Shown: one piece after another, positions 7,637 to 15,866 of the stretch
Numbering within the stretch: the stretch's first letter is position 1
Layout: every line of letters begins with the position of its first letter
Assembly (NCBI RefSeq): GCF_040560245.1
Contig: NZ_JAKMWP010000004.1
Reading direction: 5' to 3' (one strand)
DNA: 64,000 nucleotides
From: Morganella sibonii
Lineage (GTDB): Bacteria; Pseudomonadota; Gammaproteobacteria; Enterobacterales; Enterobacteriaceae
The notes under the pieces: model-generated
Told to the model about the DNA's origin: nothing
Seen by the model: only the letters and a program-made list of their open reading frames with translations
Databases searched by the model: none
Made by a program: the position numbers and the translations under genes

Positions 7637-9217
7637 GTGAAAAAAACTCTGCTCTGCTGCGCGGCATTTTCCGCATTTTCTGCGCAGGCCTCTTCTTCCT
7701 GCCAGTCATTGTCTGTTCCGGATGAGAAACAGACGATGATTGTCACCGGGACTTTTGATCACAACGGACAGGCGTGTGTGCAGGTGCCGCTGTCTGAAAA
7801 GCAGGTTGTGATCGCGGAAAGTGAGAATATCCGTGATTTGTCACTCTATGACAGTCAGATGACACCCCGCCGGACACTGATTACGGACAATCCTGTCACC
7901 GAAATGCAATCTGTGTCATTCACGTTACCGTTTGATGACACCTGGACGCTGGCGCCGCAGGGTGTGCCCGGTTCAGAATGGAAGTTAGCACTTACAAACT
8001 ATTCATATCAGCCGGTGGCTGAAAATATCTCTCTGCCGGTGGACAGCGTGCGTTTACAGCAGCTGATAACCCTGATCAACGGGCGTGATACCTCTGCATT
8101 CTGGCAGGCAGTGACGGAAACGCCGCTGGTGGAGGAGTATGATGAGCATCACAAGCGTATCACTTTCCTCTGGCGTGGTGCGAAAGTGAACGCTTACATA
8201 CTTGGTGCACCTTCCGGGCAACATGATCCGATGGCCAGACTGAATGATACTGATATCTGGTATCGTTCCTATATTGTCCCTGCCGGGACATTCAGCCAGT
8301 ATAAAATTGCCCCCGATATTCCGTCGCTTGACGGTTCTGTTGAGGGCGCCCGCCGTAAAGCGCTGCTGAGTACTGCACAGGCTGACCCGCGTAATCCGCT
8401 GAGCACGGGGGCTGACGGGGCTGACGAGTTTAACCGTCACGCTATCATTGCTTTGGATAACAACCGCGTATGTGATTTCCGGACGGCCGGGCAGCAACCG
8501 GTTTCCGGCACGGTGGCATTACATTCACTGCACAGTCAGATCCTGAATAATCAGCGGGAAATTGCCGTTTACACACCGGCGGCTCCGGGAAAAGAGCCCT
8601 GGCTGCTGGTGTTGTTTGACGGGCAGATATACCGCAAGAACTATCATATCGTCACATTTATTGATCAATGGCTGACCCGCGGGGAAATTCCGCCGTTGTA
8701 TGTGGTGATGGTGGACAGTATCAGCAGTGAGCAGCGCGGCAAAGAACTGCCGCCGAATGAGCAGTTTCCGCAGTTTCTGGATAAAGAACTGATGCCGTGG
8801 CTCGTACAGCAGGGGATTGATATCCCTGCCGGGCGGACAATTATCTCCGGCAGCAGTTACGGCGGTCTGGCTTCCTCCTGGAATGCCATGAAATTACCCC
8901 ATCGTTTCGGTAATGTGCTGAGTATGTCCGGCTCTTACTGGTGGTCACCTGAAGGGGAACCGCCTGAATGGCTGATTCGCGAGTTTGCAGGCACTCACAA
9001 ACTTCCGCTGCGGTTTTTCCTGGAGGCCGGTATTTTTGAAACCCGTGCCGGTGCCGGCGGAATTTTGCACAACAACCGGGCACTGCATCAGGTGTTACAG
9101 GAAAAAGGCTATGACGTTGTCCGTGAGGAGCGTCCGGGCGGGCATGATTATGTTTCATGGTGTGAAACGCTGCAGTCCGGACTGATACACCTGACTGACA
9201 CAAAGGGGTCACAATAG
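7637..9217 (+). CDS. exported enterobactin-type siderophore esterase (Fes/PfeE-like)
   Basis: 526 residues from a GTG start with AAGGA eight bases upstream. Residues 1-18 form a signal peptide ending SAQAS. The first half carries the Fes N-terminal beta-sandwich; the C-terminal half is an alpha/beta-hydrolase of the esterase D family with nucleophile in SGSSYGGLASSW, an LLVLFDGQIY strand and catalytic His in GGHDYVSW. Cytoplasmic Fes (~400 residues) linearises ferric enterobactin inside the cell; the leader here places the enzyme in the periplasm, as for PfeE and IroE. Its Fur box supports an iron role. No siderophore receptor gene adjoins it. The stop codon overlaps the Pho box of phoA. Confidence 0.85.
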   Translation: MKKTLLCCAAFSAFSAQASSSCQSLSVPDEKQTMIVTGTFDHNGQACVQVPLSEKQVVIAESENIRDLSLYDSQMTPRRTLITDNPVTEMQSVSFTLPFDDTWTLAPQGVPGSEWKLALTNYSYQPVAENISLPVDSVRLQQLITLINGRDTSAFWQAVTETPLVEEYDEHHKRITFLWRGAKVNAYILGAPSGQHDPMARLNDTDIWYRSYIVPAGTFSQYKIAPDIPSLDGSVEGARRKALLSTAQADPRNPLSTGADGADEFNRHAIIALDNNRVCDFRTAGQQPVSGTVALHSLHSQILNNQREIAVYTPAAPGKEPWLLVLFDGQIYRKNYHIVTFIDQWLTRGEIPPLYVVMVDSISSEQRGKELPPNEQFPQFLDKELMPWLVQQGIDIPAGRTIISGSSYGGLASSWNAMKLPHRFGNVLSMSGSYWWSPEGEPPEWLIREFAGTHKLPLRFFLEAGIFETRAGAGGILHNNRALHQVLQEKGYDVVREERPGGHDYVSWCETLQSGLIHLTDTKGSQ

Positions 9218-9250
9218 TGTCACGCTGATGTCATAAGAGCGGATTAGGCT
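9206..9250 (+). promoter_or_regulatory. Pho box and -10 element for phoA
   Basis: Three 7-mers in 11-base phase: GGGTCAC (9206), GTGTCAC (9217) and ATGTCAT (9228), each separated by four bases; the last two form a standard PhoB box (CTGTCAT repeats). A -10-like TAGGCT lies 10 bases after the box at 9245-9250, the spacing used by PhoB-activated promoters that lack a -35. Confidence 0.85.
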
Positions 9251-9298
9251 GTCCTGCGTTGATAACTGATAATTTTATTAATGACAAGGATTCTGCTC

Positions 9299-10735
9299 AT
9301 GCTTCATGCGACGATGAAAACACGGGTTGCGGCCGCCGTTCTGGCACTGCTGACAGGTTCTGCATTACCGGCGGTTGCCGCAGGGAATGCAGATGCGATT
9401 CTGGCACAGGATCGTGCCGCCAAAGGCAATATCACGGAGTTCGGCGGTGCACGCCGCCTGTCGTCCGATCAGACTGAGGCGCTGAAAGCGGCTATCGGTC
9501 AGACCAAAGCAAAAAATGTGATTCTGTTTATCGGCGACGGGATGGGTGATTCCGAAATTACCGTGGCGCGTAACTACGCAGAGGGTGCAGGCGGCGTGTT
9601 TAAAGGGATTGATGCCCTGCCGCTGACTGGTCAGTACACCACATATGCGCTCGATAAGAAAACACAGAAACCGAATTATGTTACTGATTCCGCCGCGTCC
9701 GCGACAGCCTGGGCATCCGGCGTGAAAACCTATAACGGGGCGCTGGGCATCGATGTCACCGGCAAACCGCACACCACGATTCTCGAACTGGCAAAGAAAA
9801 ACGGCAAAGCGACCGGGAATGTCACCACTTCTGAAATTCAGGATGCCACGCCGGCAGCCCTGATATCTCATATCAGCCAGCGTAAATGCTACGGTCCGGA
9901 AGAAACGGCAGAGCGTTGCAGTACCGATGCTCTGGAAAACGGCGGATTGGGCTCTATCAGTGAGCAACTGCTGAATGCCCGCGCGGATGTCACACTCGGC
10001 GGCGGCGCGAAAAGTTTCCGTCAGACAGCGAAAGCCGGTGAATATGCCGGGAAAACGCTGGAAGAGCAGGCCGCAGCACGGGGGTATCTGGTTGTCAAAG
10101 ATGCCAAATCGCTGGCGGATGTAAAAGCGGCAAATCAGAATAAACCGGTGCTCGGTTTATTCAGTGACGGCAATATGGAAGTCGCGTGGGAAGGCCCGAA
10201 AGCGTCCTACCGCGGCAACCTCGACAAACCTGTCGTGGAGTGCAAACCAAGTTCAAAACTGGACCCGGATGCCCCGACACTGGCTCAGATGACTGAAAAA
10301 GCCATTGATCTGCTTAAAGATCATGAAAACGGCTTCTTCTTACAGGTGGAAAGTGCGTCTATCGATAAACAGGATCACGCTGCAAATGCCTGTGGTCAGA
10401 TCGGCGAAACCGTTGCACTGGATGAAGCAGTACAAATCGGTATGGAATACGCGAAAAAGCATGGAGATACGCTGGTGATTGTGACCGCTGACCATGCCCA
10501 TTCCAGCCAGATTATTGAAGCCGATGTGGTATCACCGGGGCTGACTCAGGCACTGCTGACCAAAGACGGCAGCGTGATGGCAGTCAACTACGGTAACTCG
10601 GAATCAGATTCGCAGGAGCATACCGGTGCCCAGCTGCGTGTGGCGGCATACGGTCCGGGGGCGGCGAATGTGGTGGGTCTGACGGATCAGACAGATTTAT
10701 TCTTCACCATGCGGGATGCGATGGAACTGAAGTAA
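9299..10735 (+). CDS. phoA: alkaline phosphatase, periplasmic
   Basis: 478 residues from the ATG at 9299, chosen because AAGGA lies nine bases upstream. Signal peptide MLHATMKTRVAAAVLALLTG, cleaved near AVAAG. The phosphoserine motif is TDSAASATAW; IGDGMGDSEI carries the metal Asp; VTADHAHSSQ and the C-terminal EHTGAQ motif carry zinc ligands; two cysteine pairs are present as in E. coli PhoA. It hydrolyses phosphomonoesters in the periplasm for phosphate scavenging, with Zn2/Mg per monomer, as a homodimer. Control by PhoB is supported by the upstream triple-phase Pho box. A terminator follows at 10847. The phosphate-related yjbB-like gene lies next on the same strand. Confidence 0.96.
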   Translation: MLHATMKTRVAAAVLALLTGSALPAVAAGNADAILAQDRAAKGNITEFGGARRLSSDQTEALKAAIGQTKAKNVILFIGDGMGDSEITVARNYAEGAGGVFKGIDALPLTGQYTTYALDKKTQKPNYVTDSAASATAWASGVKTYNGALGIDVTGKPHTTILELAKKNGKATGNVTTSEIQDATPAALISHISQRKCYGPEETAERCSTDALENGGLGSISEQLLNARADVTLGGGAKSFRQTAKAGEYAGKTLEEQAAARGYLVVKDAKSLADVKAANQNKPVLGLFSDGNMEVAWEGPKASYRGNLDKPVVECKPSSKLDPDAPTLAQMTEKAIDLLKDHENGFFLQVESASIDKQDHAANACGQIGETVALDEAVQIGMEYAKKHGDTLVIVTADHAHSSQIIEADVVSPGLTQALLTKDGSVMAVNYGNSESDSQEHTGAQLRVAAYGPGAANVVGLTDQTDLFFTMRDAMELK

Positions 10736-10781
10736 TCTGCGGTACCTGATATTCACAATGTTCTGAAATGCTTTTCTTCAT

Positions 10782-10823
10782 GTTGATAGTATTACGTTGA
10801 TGGTATTACGTTGATAGTATTAT
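10782..10823 (+). repeat. 14-bp tandem repeat, three copies
   Basis: GTTGATAGTATTAC at 10782, GTTGATGGTATTAC at 10796 and GTTGATAGTATTAT at 10810 run head to tail just before the phoA terminator. Copies 1 and 2 and copies 1 and 3 differ by one base each. Confidence 0.95.
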
Positions 10824-10846
10824 TTTGCTGATTTCAGCAGTGGCTG

Positions 10847-10876
10847 CCGCCGGTACTCTGTGCCGGCGGTTTTTTT
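10847..10876 (+). terminator. intrinsic terminator of phoA
   Basis: CCGCCGG and CCGGCGG form a GC-rich perfect stem around an eight-to-nine-base loop, followed by seven T. The remaining 250 bases up to the yjbB-like gene hold no further recognisable element; I looked for and did not find a good second Pho box there. Confidence 0.92.
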
Positions 10877-11126
10877 ATTATCTTTTGTAACATGATGATT
10901 TTTGAAATATATTTACCATAAGGTATACTTATCCGATGTCTCCGCCCGGGGACAGACATCCTGTATTCCGTAAAACTGTGTGTTTTATGCGATTTTTTTC
11001 TTCTGATGGCGGCGGTGTTTATTACTATTATCACATTGTGACACGGTGATCGTGTGATATACCGTTGATCTGATCGTTTTAACGGGAACACCATGCTAAT
11101 GACAACACCAGGCTGACGAAAACATT

Positions 11127-12782
11127 ATGCTGACATTACTCCATCTTCTTTCATCCGTTGCGCTGCTGGTCTGGGGGACACACATTGTCCGGACCGGGAT
11201 TATGCGCGTTTTTGGTGCGGATTTGCGGAGTCTGCTCGGAAAAAGCATCCGGAAAACATCACGGGCGTTTCTGGCCGGTCTGGGTGTGACCGCACTGGTA
11301 CAGAGCAGTAACGCCACCGCATTGCTGGTTATCTCATTTGTGGCGCAGGGTATGATTGCGCTGCCGCCCGCACTGGTGATTATGCTGGGGGCTGATGTCG
11401 GAACGGCGCTGATGGCGCGGGTACTGACGTTTGACCTCTCCTGGTTATCACCACTGCTGATTCTGGCGGGGGTCAGCACGTTTCTCAGTCAGAAAAAGAG
11501 CCGGACGGGACAACTCGGGCGTGTTGGTATCGGGCTGGGTCTGATTCTTCTGGCACTTCAGCTGATCGTTACCTCCGCAGAGCCGATTACACAGGCTTCT
11601 GCGGTTCAGGCCGTTTTTACTTCACTGAGCGGGGATGCGGTGCTGGCTCTGCTGGTGGGCGCGCTGTTCGCCATGGTCAGTTATTCCAGCCTGGCGGCGG
11701 TTCTGCTGACAGCCACTCTGAGTGCCACCGGTCTGGTGCCGCTGCATATCAGTCTGGCGATAGTGATCGGTTCCAATCTCGGCAGCGGTTTTCTGGCGCT
11801 GATGAGCAGCCGGGGCCAGAATGCTGTTGCCCGTCAGGTCATGCTCGGCAGCCTGTTTTTCAAGCTGATTGGCTGTGTGCTGGTACTGCCGTGGGTAAAA
11901 CCGCTGGCACTCTGGATCGGCCAGTACAATCTGCCGGCGGCGGAAGTGGTTATCTGGTTCCATGTTGTGTATAACCTGGCCCGCTGTGTGCTGATGCTGG
12001 CACTGGTAAAACCGATGGCACGGTTGTGTCAGCGGCTGGTCGCTGAACCGGAGGCGGCGGAGGACACGGCGGCGCCCCGTTATCTGGATCAGAGCGCACT
12101 GGATACACCGTCTCTCGCACTCGCCAATGCGGTACGGGAAACCCTGCGGCTGGGGGATGTGATTGAGCAGATGTTACAGCGCTTTGACAGCCAGCTCGCG
12201 GGAAAAGGTGAACAGAAACGGCTGATCGGCCATCTGGAAGAGGAAGCGGAACTGCTGCACAGCAGTATCAAACTCTATCTGGCGCAGTTGCAGCAGACTG
12301 AACTGGGAGAGAGTGATTCCCGGCGCTGGGCGGAGGTGATTGATACCGCGATGTCGCTTCAGCAGTCTTCCCTGATTATCGGGCGGATGTCGCACGATGT
12401 GGCGAATCAGACCGCTGATCCGCAGCGCATCTTCTCAAAAGACGGCTACAGTGAACTGACCACCATGATGTCGCGGCTGCAAAATAACCTTAATCTGGCG
12501 ATGTCAGTGTTTGTGTCCGGGGATGTGGATAATGCGCGGCGGCTGCGCCGGGCAAAACACCGGTTCCGTCTGCTGAATCAGCGTTATTCTTTTGCTCATG
12601 TGGAACGGCTGCATGTCAATAATCTGCAGAGTATCGGCAGCAGCCGCTTACATATAGGGCTGCTGGGGGATATGAAGCGTCTGAACTCTCTGTTTTGCTC
12701 TGTGGCCTATCATGTGTTAGAAGGTGTCGCAGAGATAAAACCAGAGACAACAAATGATGACACTTCTCACGAGACAGCTTGA
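11127..12782 (+). CDS. yjbB: Na/Pi-cotransporter family protein with PhoU-like tail (YjbB-like)
   Basis: 551 residues. The N-terminal ~300 residues hold two inverted Na/Pi-cotransporter repeats with the family QSS motif (VTALVQSSNATALLVISF) and a second, weaker repeat (MVSYSSLAAVLL), giving about eight membrane segments. From ~residue 330 the protein is soluble and helical like PhoU. E. coli YjbB (543 residues) exports phosphate when internal phosphate is high. Being next to phoA suggests a phosphate-homeostasis cluster, although no Pho box was seen in front of it. The ribosome site is weak. Its 3' end overlaps the remnant acetyltransferase start. Direction of transport is by analogy. Confidence 0.85.
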   Translation: MLTLLHLLSSVALLVWGTHIVRTGIMRVFGADLRSLLGKSIRKTSRAFLAGLGVTALVQSSNATALLVISFVAQGMIALPPALVIMLGADVGTALMARVLTFDLSWLSPLLILAGVSTFLSQKKSRTGQLGRVGIGLGLILLALQLIVTSAEPITQASAVQAVFTSLSGDAVLALLVGALFAMVSYSSLAAVLLTATLSATGLVPLHISLAIVIGSNLGSGFLALMSSRGQNAVARQVMLGSLFFKLIGCVLVLPWVKPLALWIGQYNLPAAEVVIWFHVVYNLARCVLMLALVKPMARLCQRLVAEPEAAEDTAAPRYLDQSALDTPSLALANAVRETLRLGDVIEQMLQRFDSQLAGKGEQKRLIGHLEEEAELLHSSIKLYLAQLQQTELGESDSRRWAEVIDTAMSLQQSSLIIGRMSHDVANQTADPQRIFSKDGYSELTTMMSRLQNNLNLAMSVFVSGDVDNARRLRRAKHRFRLLNQRYSFAHVERLHVNNLQSIGSSRLHIGLLGDMKRLNSLFCSVAYHVLEGVAEIKPETTNDDTSHETA

Positions 12783-13010
12783 ACGCCGGGAGATTCAGGA
12801 GGTCTGGTCAATCGACCGGACAGTTTTGAACGCAGTGAAACAGCGGCAAAAGAGATGGGTGCGAAAGGGTTTTATATTTCATCCATTCCGTCAGAATATA
12901 CCGTGCATTTTTATCAGCACCCGGGATGCGAACTGATTGCAAAGCCGGACCCGGCGCTGTTTGCCCTTGAACCGGAAGATATCCATTTTGTGTATTTTTT
13001 CCGTGACTAA
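12754..13010 (+). pseudogene. GNAT acetyltransferase remnant with internal deletion
   Basis: The frame opening at 12754 gives a plausible GNAT N terminus (MTLLTRQLERREIQEVWSID). Within ~65 bases it loses meaning, while another frame beginning near 12819 gives a clear GNAT C terminus: FERSETAAKEMGAKGFYISS, then IPSEYTVHFYQHPGCELI and ending EPEDIHFVYFFRD before the TAA at 13008. The two parts are out of frame and the central acetyl-CoA-binding region is absent, so an internal deletion fused the ends. Total coding length is about 85 residues versus ~150 or more for such enzymes. The protein cannot be functional. It overlaps the end of the yjbB-like gene by 29 bases. Confidence 0.8.
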
Positions 13011-13058
13011 TCATTTAACACATTAATATCCGGTTAATTTATAGACACATTAATTATA

Positions 13059-13097
13059 GGTGTATGATTTTAAGGTATATAATCATGCACCTTTTTT
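13059..13097 (+). terminator. intrinsic terminator
   Basis: GGTGTATGATT pairs with AATCATGCACC (one mismatch) and six T follow. It would end the yjbB-like transcript after the acetyltransferase remnant. Confidence 0.82.
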
Positions 13098-13151
13098 GCA
13101 TTTTATGTGAAAAAGCGGTTGCAACGGGCAGCAGATTATTTATGATAACAG

Positions 13152-13167
13152 GAATGATTCTCATTTC
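13152..13167 (+). promoter_or_regulatory. candidate Fur box upstream of yjjZ
   Basis: GAATGATTCTCATTTC is an interrupted palindrome with the AATGAT/TCATT halves of Fur sites, 23 bases before the yjjZ start. E. coli yjjZ lies beside fhuF and has been linked to Fur; this fits. Confidence 0.55.
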
Positions 13168-13189
13168 GTTATTGTAAGGAGTGGCTGTG

Positions 13190-13450
13190 ATGCAAATCAA
13201 ACACCCGCTTTCATCGTTTTTCTGGCAGCAGTTAACCGGGGTCGGTGGCATGATGCTGGCGCTGATACCGGTCGTGTTGTTTTTATCACAGGGACATGAA
13301 CAGGAAGCCGCCCGCATTGCATTAGCGGTGGTGATTCTGCTGACAATGCCGATGCTGTATAACCGCGTATTGCGCCATTTCCTGCTGATTCCGGCAGGTA
13401 TTGCATTTGTTCTGGGAAGTCTGCTCTGGTTTGAGCATCTGAGGATGTGA
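13190..13450 (+). CDS. yjjZ: DUF1435 family small membrane protein (YjjZ-like)
   Basis: 86 residues from the ATG at 13190, which has AAGGA nine bases upstream; a GTG nine bases earlier would leave no spacing. Two hydrophobic hairpins are visible: MMLALIPVVLFL followed by ALAVVILLTMPML, and FLLIPAGIAFVLGSLLW. Length, two-to-three-helix layout and position directly before the tRNA-Leu genes and rsmC match E. coli yjjZ. The fhuF gene found next to it in E. coli is absent here. A candidate Fur box precedes it. Function is unknown. Confidence 0.72.
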   Translation: MQIKHPLSSFFWQQLTGVGGMMLALIPVVLFLSQGHEQEAARIALAVVILLTMPMLYNRVLRHFLLIPAGIAFVLGSLLWFEHLRM

Positions 13451-13491
13451 TATCCGGAAGTAAAGATTATTGCAGAAGATTGTCATAACAG

Positions 13492-13578
13492 TGGTGCGAA
13501 GGGGGGGACTTGAACCCCCACGTCCGTAAGAACACTAACACCTGAAGCTAGCGCGTCTACCAATTCCGCCACCCTCGC
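13492..13578 (-). tRNA. leuQ: tRNA-Leu (CAG)
   Basis: On the minus strand it reads GCGAGGGTGGCGGAATTGGT... with encoded CCA (13492-13494), a long class II variable arm and the anticodon CAG at 13542-13544. Near-identical to E. coli leuQ/P/V, which lie at the same chromosomal place. One of two copies; the other has a single base change in the variable arm. Confidence 0.97.
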
Positions 13579-13626
13579 AGGTACTGTCATTCAATCTGCT
13601 GTCAGTTGTGTATGATAAGATCTGAT

Positions 13627-13713
13627 TGGTGCGAAGGGGGGGACTTGAACCCCCACGTCCGTAAGGACACTAACACCTGAAGCTAGCGCGTCTACCAATT
13701 CCGCCACCCTCGC
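13627..13713 (-). tRNA. leuP: tRNA-Leu (CAG), promoter-proximal copy
   Basis: Second copy of the same class II tRNA, with encoded CCA at 13627-13629 and anticodon CAG at 13677-13679. It is separated from the other copy by 48 bases and would be transcribed first. E. coli has three copies here; this genome window has two. Confidence 0.97.
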
Positions 13714-13751
13714 AATTCAGAACTATCTTGTTACTGATAGCATGGAGGCGG

Positions 13752-13779
13752 ATTTTAGCGGTTTTATCCGCGCCGTCAA
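13752..13779 (-). promoter_or_regulatory. sigma-70 promoter of the tRNA-Leu pair
   Basis: On the minus strand TTGACG (13774-13779) and TAAAAT (13752-13757) are spaced by 16 bases, followed by a GC-rich discriminator (CCGCCTCC), as expected for a stringently controlled stable-RNA promoter. Confidence 0.85.
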
Positions 13780-13815
13780 TAATTTTTTATCAAAATTGGT
13801 GACTTCGCTTAATTA

Positions 13816-14829
13816 TTAGGCATTTGTGGCCAGGTAGATCTTAAATTTGCCGGTTTGCGCCAGCACCTTATGCTGACCAAACGTGCTGTCCAGCAGATCC
13901 GGGTACGGCAAAAAGGCGTTCGCCACGATGCAGAGTTTTCCGCCGCGGTTCAGGCGGGCTTTGGCACCGGAAATAAGGCGTTGTGCCGCACTGTAACTGG
14001 TATTCAGTCCGTCGTGGAACGGTGGGTTAGCGACAATCCAGTCATAGCGGTCACTGATATCCGAATACACATCACTGGCGATAACACGCCCTTCCAGTTG
14101 ATTGTGCGCCAGCGTTTCGCGTCCGGCCTCAAGAGCGGCGGCAGAGACATCACTGAGCGTCAGGGTCAGTCCCGGATTACGTTTAGCCAGTACGGTCGCG
14201 ATAACACCACTGCCGCAGGCGATATCCAGCAGTGAGCCGGTCACCGGCTGGTTCAGTGATTCCAGCAGCAGCGCACTGCCGACATCAATATTATCCTGAC
14301 TGAATACACCCGGCAGCGTCACGATTTGCGCGCCTTCTGCGGTATAACTGCCGAACCACTCTTTCAGGGCAAAGTGTGCCGGGGTGGTCAGTTCGCCGTA
14401 ATAGAGGCCGCAGCGGCGGGCGCTGTCGATTTTACGGAGTGCCGTGAACGGCTCTGTCATTTTTTCCGCACTGCGGACACCGCTGCGGTTTTCACCGACA
14501 ATAAAAATATTGCTGCCAACCGGCAGACAGGAAAAAATCTGCGTCAGCTGGAACAGGGCTTCCTGTTTACTCTTCGGCCAGAAATAGATCAGTGTGTCGC
14601 ACTGTGCGGCCGCTTCCGGGCTGACAGTCAGTGCAAAGGCAGCTCGATCACCCAGCGGTGCACGCAAAGCCTGCCACTGATGATACTGACTGGTGCTGAC
14701 ATACACTGACTGTGCGGAAAGCTGTGCGGCAAGGGGATCCTGAATGTCCCCGGCAAGCAGGACACGGCTCCCGGTAAATTCGTCTGCATGACGTAAAATC
14801 ACTTCACTGGCCGGGGTAAGCATGGACAT
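13816..14829 (-). CDS. rsmC: 16S rRNA m2G1207 methyltransferase
   Basis: 337 residues (E. coli 343). An N-terminal degenerate methyltransferase-like domain is followed by the catalytic one from ~residue 190, with SAM motif I LLDIACGSGVIATVLA, motif D in LTLSDVS and the catalytic NPPF (IVANPPFHDGL). It methylates G1207 of 16S rRNA in the 30S subunit. CAGGAG lies eight bases before the ATG. It is transcribed away from holD, as in E. coli, and the tRNA-Leu pair lies just downstream on the same strand but has its own promoter. Confidence 0.95.
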   Translation of the reverse strand: MSMLTPASEVILRHADEFTGSRVLLAGDIQDPLAAQLSAQSVYVSTSQYHQWQALRAPLGDRAAFALTVSPEAAAQCDTLIYFWPKSKQEALFQLTQIFSCLPVGSNIFIVGENRSGVRSAEKMTEPFTALRKIDSARRCGLYYGELTTPAHFALKEWFGSYTAEGAQIVTLPGVFSQDNIDVGSALLLESLNQPVTGSLLDIACGSGVIATVLAKRNPGLTLTLSDVSAAALEAGRETLAHNQLEGRVIASDVYSDISDRYDWIVANPPFHDGLNTSYSAAQRLISGAKARLNRGGKLCIVANAFLPYPDLLDSTFGQHKVLAQTGKFKIYLATNA

Positions 14830-14920
14830 CCGTTAACTCCTGTAAATCATAATTCGGCAGCATTGGCGCGGGCAGCGCGCTTTGCTAAGATAGTGTCGTT
14901 TGTTATTTCAGGGATACATT

Positions 14921-15331
14921 ATGACGCGACGAGACAGAATGCTGGCTCAGATGGGGATCACCCAATGGACGCTGCGTCAGCCGCAGCGCCTGAAAGGGGA
15001 GCTGTCTGTACAGATCCCGGCTTCGGCACGTCTGCTGATCATAACCGATGAGCAGGCAGATCTCACCTGTGATTTACTCAGCGATATATTTCGCAGCCTG
15101 AATATCACGGCAGAAGATGTTTACTGCATCACGCCGGATAATGTGCAGAGTATCCCGGCGCAGACAAATTGCCTGTGCTGGCTGCCGGGAACGGAAGCTG
15201 AACTGCCGGATTCACTGCCTTCATTACACTCACCCCGTATTGCCGATCTGTATCAGGATGCGCAGGCAAAACGTGGTTTATGGACACAAATTTATCATTA
15301 TGATCACGCTGTCACCGCTGCTTCCCGCTGA
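14921..15331 (+). CDS. holD: DNA polymerase III psi subunit
   Basis: 136 residues from the ATG at 14921 (AGGGAT upstream); E. coli HolD has 137. The N terminus MTRRDRMLAQMGITQWTLR matches the segment of psi that contacts the clamp loader, and the GELSVQIPASARLLI strand fits the alpha/beta core that binds chi (HolC). Psi links chi and SSB to the clamp loader. The gene overlaps rimI by 32 bases, so the two are translationally coupled. Confidence 0.93.
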   Translation: MTRRDRMLAQMGITQWTLRQPQRLKGELSVQIPASARLLIITDEQADLTCDLLSDIFRSLNITAEDVYCITPDNVQSIPAQTNCLCWLPGTEAELPDSLPSLHSPRIADLYQDAQAKRGLWTQIYHYDHAVTAASR

Positions 15332-15752
15332 TTTTGCCGCCGCATTCCGTATTGAGCAGGCCGCTCACGCTTATCCCTGGAGTGACGCCACATTCCGCAG
15401 TAATCAAGGCGAACGCTACCATAACCTGAAGCTGGAAACAGACGGGGAACTGGCCGGATTCGCTATCAATCAGACCGTGCTGGATGAAGCGACACTGTTT
15501 AATATTGCGGTTTCGCCTGAACATCAGGGAAAAGGTTATGGCCGTCAGTTACTGGAAAAAGTGATTGAGGATCTGACCGCAAAAGGGATTGCGACACTCT
15601 GGCTGGAAGTCAGGGCATCAAACCGCCCGGCGATCGCGCTGTATGAATCCCTCGGTTTTAATGAGGTCTCTGTCCGGAAAAATTATTATCCTGCGGCGCA
15701 GGGTAAAGAAGATGCGCTGATTATGGCACTTTATCTGAGTTTCGGAATGTAA
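15300..15752 (+). CDS. rimI: ribosomal protein bS18 N-alpha-acetyltransferase
   Basis: 150 residues from the ATG at 15300 (E. coli 148). It is a compact GNAT fold: NQGERYHNLK, then LDEATLFNIAVSPEHQGKGY with the acetyl-CoA loop Q..G.G (HQGKGYGRQLLE), LWLEVRASNRPAIALYESLG and the conserved NYYP near the end. RimI acetylates the N-terminal Ala of S18. The start lies inside holD. The 15-base duplication at 15746 includes the stop codon. E. coli yjjG, normally next, is absent and fliB follows. Confidence 0.95.
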   Translation: MITLSPLLPADFAAAFRIEQAAHAYPWSDATFRSNQGERYHNLKLETDGELAGFAINQTVLDEATLFNIAVSPEHQGKGYGRQLLEKVIEDLTAKGIATLWLEVRASNRPAIALYESLGFNEVSVRKNYYPAAQGKEDALIMALYLSFGM

Positions 15753-15775
15753 TAGTGCGAAATGTAATAGTGCGA
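15746..15775 (+). repeat. 15-bp exact tandem duplication at the rimI stop
   Basis: AATGTAATAGTGCGA occurs twice head to tail; the first copy contains the rimI TAA stop. It does not change the protein. Downstream at ~15790 is an ACGGCGGTTTTTT stretch without a good stem. Confidence 0.95.
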
Positions 15776-15866
15776 TAAACCAGATAAAACGGCGGTTTTT
15801 TATCCTTTTCGGTAATTTTCTGCATGCTACCGTGGTGGTATATATCCATCACAGGTACGCCTCCTC

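Noticed and set aside
10877..11126. Second Pho box before the yjbB-like gene
   Set aside because: ATCACATTGTGACACGG near 11030 has TCAC/TGACA pieces but as an inverted, not a direct 11-base-phase, arrangement.
15753..15866. Possible terminator after rimI (ACGGCGGTTTTTT)
   Set aside because: There is a T run but no convincing stem in front of it.
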